Shown one piece after another: positions 60,704 to 64,000 of a DNA stretch of 64,000 nucleotides. Source of the stretch: Microtetraspora sp. NBRC 13810 (GTDB lineage: Bacteria > Actinomycetota > Actinomycetes > Streptosporangiales > Streptosporangiaceae). A program made the translations under genes and the position numbers. Within the stretch, counting starts at the first letter, position 1. The number at the start of each line of letters is the position of its first letter. The DNA lies in NCBI RefSeq assembly GCF_030268685.1, contig NZ_BSRQ01000021.1, positions 111,198 to 175,197 of the forward strand, in the 5' to 3' direction. Below the pieces are notes generated by a model. The model was not told the origin of the DNA. It saw only the letters and a list, made by a program, of their open reading frames with translations, and searched no databases.

Positions 60704-60732
60704 CGGCCCCCGCACGTGCGGGGATCGTCCCG
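60704..60732. CRISPR. Single orphan type I-E-like CRISPR repeat
   Basis: 29 bp with the dyad CCCCGCACGTGCGGGG and the end ATCGTCCCG, close to actinobacterial type I-E repeats. No second copy 61 bp away on either side, so no array; a possible last repeat of a lost locus. The cas3 relic is 6 kb away. Confidence 0.4.
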
Positions 60733-60944
60733 GCAAATGGCGTTGGGTCGAGCCTGAGAGCCGACCCGACGTGGATAAAGAAAAAGCAATTCAGAGTGAA
60801 AGCCCTTCGGGAATCTTCCGGTCGGAACAGCGAATTGCGATGCTCCACCAGACGGGTTCTGACGGGGCATCGCCGTGTGGTGCTCGCGTTCCCCGGTCAG
60901 GGGACGTGCTTCCAATTACACCGGCAAACGCCAGGAAGACTCGA

Positions 60945-61232
60945 AGGGACGCTGTTTGTTGTAGTAGTGCCCCGAGGCCCGGATCACGCCGGGCAGCCCT
61001 CGGGAGCCGAGGTCGAACCGCGCCGAGGTGACCCGGGAGACGCTGACGTTGATGCCTGTCGCGCTGAGACACCTCTGCACCTCGGCGGCGGGCACGTCGT
61101 CGCCGGTAAAGGTGACGATCCCGCACAAACGCCGGCCGCGGTCCTGGACGGTTACCCGGGGCAGTTCCTGAAGGCGTCGCCGCAGTCACGCGGCGAGCGC
61201 GGTGACCCGTTCCTCGATCGTCTCTCCGCCAG
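60945..61232 (-). pseudogene. Class V aminotransferase C-terminal relic with in-frame stop
   Basis: TIEERVTALAA-stop-LRRRLQELPRVTVQ, LCGIVTFTGDDVPAAEVQRC, LSATGINVSVSRVTSARFDL, GSRGLPGVIRASGHYYN. This is the small domain at the end of PLP class V aminotransferases (cysteine desulfurase/isopenicillin epimerase group). The TGA lies near 61185; the PLP domain is absent. Confidence 0.7.
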
Positions 61233-61235
61233 GAC

Positions 61236-61538
61236 GTGAAGTACCCGGTGTACGACTTCTCGCTCTGGGACGCCGACCAGCGCGCCCTCTCCATCGCGAT
61301 CCACCAGTTCCACGGCCACACGATCGCGCTGAAGGACTACAAGGTCGAGGGCAACTCCTTCTCCGGCAAGCTCGTCTTCCACTCCTACGACCACTTCGGT
61401 CTCGACCCGGACGACGAGATCACGGAGTACGGCTTCATCGACTGGTTTACCCTCCAGCACTATGACCGGTTCGATGGGAAGTACCCCCCGCCGATCGCGC
61501 AGGCGGACATCGAGATCCCCATCAGCGGCACGTTCTGA
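61236..61538 (+). CDS. Small protein resembling a polymorphic-toxin end domain
   Basis: 100 aa from GTG 61236. YPVYDFSLWDADQRALSIAI, HQFHGHTIALKDYKVEGNSF, HSYDHFGLDPDDEITEYGFI, FTLQHYDRFDGKYPP. The YDHFGLD...DWFxLQHY pattern recalls DUF3289-type C-terminal domains of secreted toxins. It begins right at the edge of the aminotransferase relic, so it may be the cut-off tail of a longer protein. Followed after 13 bp by a membrane-anchored partner. Confidence 0.5.
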   Translation: MKYPVYDFSLWDADQRALSIAIHQFHGHTIALKDYKVEGNSFSGKLVFHSYDHFGLDPDDEITEYGFIDWFTLQHYDRFDGKYPPPIAQADIEIPISGTF

Positions 61539-61551
61539 CCTCGCCGACCTG

Positions 61552-62124
61552 ATGCCCCACAGGCGCTCGCCGGGCCGGGTCCTGGTCGTCACGCTGCTCG
61601 TCGTGACGGCCGGGTACCTGGCCTGGCGGGTCGCCGTCCTCGCGGGCCTGGAGGCCCACTTCGGCAGCGGCTTCGACGAGCAGCGCTTCAACCGGCTGCA
61701 GCAGGAGTACGACCGCCGCGAGGACGCCTTCGCCCGGGCCGACGCCCGGATGCGGAAGCTGATCGCGGAACACCCCCGCGCCGAACGCATCGACTGGAGC
61801 CTGTACCGGACCTGCGTCCGCGAGCCCGGCCGCCCCTCCGACACGTGCACGACGACGCCCCCACGCGACCAGAAGGTGTACGACGCCCTCTGGGGCGTCA
61901 GCGTGATCCTCTACCAGCCCAAGGACGAGGGCCGCACGTTCTACCGCTTCTACCACGAGGACCCCCCGCGCTACACGATCATGCGCGCCCCCGAGGACAC
62001 CGCGGAGGAGGCCGAGGAGTACGCGGACGCCCACGGCTTCCGCTCCACCCGCCCCCTCGGGCCCGGCTGGACGATCCTCGGCCCGATCGACGACATCGGC
62101 CGCGAGGAGAAGCAGTTCCCGTAG
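61552..62124 (+). CDS. Membrane-anchored hypothetical protein, possible immunity partner
   Basis: 190 aa. Signal anchor (VLVVTLLVVTAGYLAWRVAV), then an outer domain (RLQQEYDRREDAFARADARM, IDWSLYRTCVREPGRPSDTC, RTFYRFYHEDPPRYTIMRAP). Two Cys could pair. ATG 61552 lies 13 bp after the toxin-like gene, an arrangement usual for immunity genes, but no family is recognised. Confidence 0.55.
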   Translation: MPHRRSPGRVLVVTLLVVTAGYLAWRVAVLAGLEAHFGSGFDEQRFNRLQQEYDRREDAFARADARMRKLIAEHPRAERIDWSLYRTCVREPGRPSDTCTTTPPRDQKVYDALWGVSVILYQPKDEGRTFYRFYHEDPPRYTIMRAPEDTAEEAEEYADAHGFRSTRPLGPGWTILGPIDDIGREEKQFP

Positions 62125-62154
62125 GAGGGCTCGCGGAACGCTTCGCCGGGAAGC

Positions 62155-62540
62155 AGCAACTCCAGGACGGCGGCCAGGACGGAGACCATCATTTTGGTGC
62201 CGGGGTCGTCGCTGGCCAGGTCGATGCCAGACAACAGTCCGGATTCGACGCGCAGGTGGAGGCCGCGGCGGATGAGCACTGGGCGCAGAGCGAGGATGTC
62301 GGCGACGGAGCGGAACAGTCGGGCGGCGTCGGCGATACGAATGGTGTCGCCGACGGCGGCCTAGTGCGGCAGTGTGGTGAAGCCCGCGCGGTCGAGGGAG
62401 AGTTGCCTGCTGGAGGTGGCGGGATCTTCGTAGACGGGGGCGCCTGCGGCCAGCAGGGCGGTGAGGGCGTGCCGCTGGCGGGCGTCGGTCTGCTTGTCGG
62501 TGGAGTGCCGCAGATAGACCAGGTCAGCCACGCCCGGCAT
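62155..62540 (-). pseudogene. Serine recombinase (resolvase) with in-frame stop
   Basis: From ATG 62540: ADLVYLRHSTDKQTDARQRH, YEDPATSSRQLSLDRAGFTT, then LPH-TAG near 62361, then DTIRIADAARLFRSVADILA, LHLRVESGLLSGIDLASDDP, GTKMMVSVLAAVLE. Catalytic Ser is in YLRHSTDKQ. Resolvase domain of a Tn3-type recombinase; the C-terminal HTH is missing. Confidence 0.75.
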
Positions 62541-62772
62541 CCGCGGAGTGGTTGCTGGTGAAGGGGATCTCCGGACGGCGGGTTGATTGGATCCGCCTAT
62601 GGGGGCGCAATCGACCAATTCCGCCCCCACTGTTGACTGACCTCAGCTTCGAATGAGCGCGTCGAGGTGCCGTTAACCAACGAGTCATAGGCCGCCAAAC
62701 CCGGAGATCCCTGGCCTGACCTCCTGAACTGTCGAAGGGCCCGGCGCGGATCGATTGGCACGAACCGGTCCG

Positions 62773-63879
62773 TCAGTTCGTCAGTGTGAGCGGGTTGACC
62801 AGGTCGGCGTAGACGAGCAGGCCTGCCATGATCATCATCGCCAGTGCGGCCGCGTACGTCAGCGGCAGCACCTTGGCGATGTCGACGTGCTTGGGCTTCG
62901 GCCGCCGCATGATCTTGGCGTAGGCCCGTTTGAGGCCCTCCCAGAGGCCGCCTGCGATGTGTCCGCCGTCGAGCGGCAGCAGTGGGATCAGGTTGAACAT
63001 GCCGATCGCCAGGTTGAAGCCGGCCAGCAGGTTGATGAAGGTGGCGATCTTCTCCTTGTTGGACAGGTCGGAGGTCAGGATCTCGCCGCCCAAGCGGCCC
63101 GCGCCGACCATGCCCACCGGGCCCTCGGGGTCGCGCTCCTCGGCGGAGAAGGCCGCGTGCCAGACGCCGACCATCTTCTCCGGCAGGTTGAAGATCGAGC
63201 CCGCCACCCTGGCCGTCTGCTCGCCCATGTAGCCGATCACCTGGCCGACGCTCTGCTGCTCCATCACCTCGGTGGGCCGCACGCCGAGGAAGCCGACGTT
63301 CTTGTCGGTCTTCTCGGGGTCTTCGAGGTTGGGCCGGTCCTGGGCGATGAGCGTGACGTCGAACATCATTGGCTTGCCGTCACGCACGATGCCGAGCTTG
63401 ACTGGGCCGGCGCCGTGGGAGCGGATCAGGCGCTTGGCGTCTTCCCAGGAGCTGATCGTGGCGCCGTCGAAGGAGACCATGCGGTCGCCCGGCTTGAGGC
63501 CCGCCTGCGCGGCCGGGGTGAGCTGGTCGCCGGGCTCGCAGGCAGCGCGCCGCTCGGAACTGGGGATTACGCACGTTTCGGTGGTGGGCGAGACGATCGG
63601 GGCCTCGGCGGGCAGGCCGATGCCGACCAGCAGGATAGTGAAGAAGACGAACGCGAGCACGAAGTTCATCACCGGCCCGCCGGACATGATGATGACCTTC
63701 TGCCACCATTTCTTGCGGTAGAAGACGCGGTTTTCGTCGCCTGGACTCACCTCTTCCAGTGCGGCCTCGCGGGCGGACTCGATCAGCCCCTGGAAAGGTC
63801 CTGTCACCGTGCTCCTGACCTTGGTGGTATCCCCTCCGGGTCGCGGCGGCAGCATTCCAATCATGCGGATGTAGGGCAT
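62773..63879 (-). pseudogene. M50 intramembrane site-2 protease, N-terminus lost next to an IS
   Basis: 368 codons from ATG 63879. PYIRMIGMLPPRPGGDTT is the family motif GGYIRMIGMLPPRPG cut in its first residues. Remaining: helix LAFVFFTILLVGIG, PDZ domain (AAQAGLKPGDRMVSFDG), helix bundle with NLIPLLPLDGGH, final helices. The first helix with zinc ligands HExGH is absent, so it cannot be catalytic. The break touches the IS end at 63884. The intact family (Rip1/RseP) cleaves anti-sigma factors in the membrane. Confidence 0.85.
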
Positions 63880-63883
63880 TCCC

Positions 63884-64000
63884 CCTTGAACGAGGACACC
63901 TCGAAGACTGGATCTTGAGGTCCAGGGGAAGAGATGTTCCTGATGGTGATGAAGAACTACCCACCCGAGTTCAAGGCCGACGCGGTGGCGTTGGTGTTGT
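63884..64000 (+). mobile_element. Left end of an IS3-type insertion sequence (partial)
   Basis: Non-M50 sequence begins at about 63884-63891 (TTGAACGAGGACACCTCGAA) and leads into an IS3-type orfA. The element runs beyond the window, so its right end and target duplication cannot be seen. Confidence 0.65.
63934..64000 (+). CDS. IS3-family transposase OrfA (3' partial)
   Basis: ATG 63934 or 63949 after AGGGGAAGAG; MKNYPPEFKADAVALVL is the typical start of IS3 OrfA (HTH_Tnp_1). Cut by the window end. Its sequence differs from the OrfA at 53819, so it is a different IS. Confidence 0.75.
   Translation, partial: MFLMVMKNYPPEFKADAVALVL

Noticed and set aside
60600..60790. CRISPR array around the orphan repeat
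   Set aside because: No second repeat at 61-bp spacing on either side; only one palindromic unit is present.
62599..62629. GGGGGCG...CGCCCCC as a Tn3 end or res site
   Set aside because: A simple 7-bp dyad next to the broken resolvase; no Tn3 end consensus is recognisable.
62755..63918. 387-codon plus-strand frame
   Set aside because: Antisense to the M50 protease, whose motifs are unmistakable.

Overview
The window is GC-rich DNA with GTG starts, many stop/start overlaps, ECF sigma factors, LuxR/AAA activators, a CU044_5270-family gene, Spo0M and DUF3703/DUF6980 proteins. Together these point to a filamentous actinobacterium, most likely of the Streptosporangiales type. That placement is inference from gene content, not from a marker gene.

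Layout. (1) 1-6.1 kb: a nucleoside scavenging operon (two BmpA/Nup-type ABC permeases and a nucleoside hydrolase) ends in a strong terminator. A LacI regulator follows, facing an MFS transporter + isochorismatase-fold hydrolase operon that has a LacI-like palindrome in its promoter. (2) 6.1-20 kb: a group II intron maturase scrap, an orphan MerB-like organomercurial lyase, an ankyrin-like protein, an AraC regulator, a secreted seven-bladed PLL-type lectin, an ECF sigma/CU044_5270/secreted protein cluster, a large secreted subtilase, a membrane protein + YtrA-type GntR pair and a VOC protein. (3) 20-40 kb: many regulators and oxidoreductases mixed with damaged genes. These include a frameshifted TetR, a truncated alpha/beta hydrolase joined to the tail of another protein, a frameshifted Rieske oxygenase, an MFS with an internal deletion, a histidine kinase without sensor domain, a frameshifted GlsB-type protein, a shattered APC permease between two copies of one hairpin, an asparagine-synthase fragment and a Tn3 transposase tail. 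(4) 40.4-53 kb, the best preserved accessory block: two BlaI/M56-peptidase pairs facing away from each other, then NlpC/P60, CcsB, DUF3105, a CopD-CtaG fusion, CopC, a small membrane protein, a CadC-type ArsR, a DsbA-like thioredoxin, VKOR, a CmtR-type ArsR, a Cys-rich peptide and DUF3703. Short inverted repeats built on CTAC...GTAG occur in five of the intergenic regions, so this may be one regulon for extracytoplasmic copper, haem and disulfide assembly with metal sensing. (5) 53-64 kb: a graveyard with a cas3 gene broken by an IS3-type element and enclosed in a 51-bp perfect inverted repeat, a single type I-E-like CRISPR repeat, a tRNA-Gly 3' end fragment, a second LuxR/AAA regulator, a folded (partly inverted) SDR gene, a three-gene cluster with a WXG100-like protein, toxin-like small genes, a broken resolvase, and an M50 intramembrane protease that lost its catalytic N-terminus next to the end of another IS3-type element at the right edge.

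How the genes may act together. The CopC, CopD-CtaG, CcsB, DUF3105, DsbA and VKOR proteins would all work on the outer face of the membrane, handling copper delivery, haem attachment and thiol oxidation for respiratory enzymes. The BlaI repressors with their membrane M56 peptidases are plausible envelope-stress switches for them, and the two ArsR sensors with the Cys-rich peptide add cytosolic metal sensing. The rest of the window shows heavy recent gene decay around mobile element remains.
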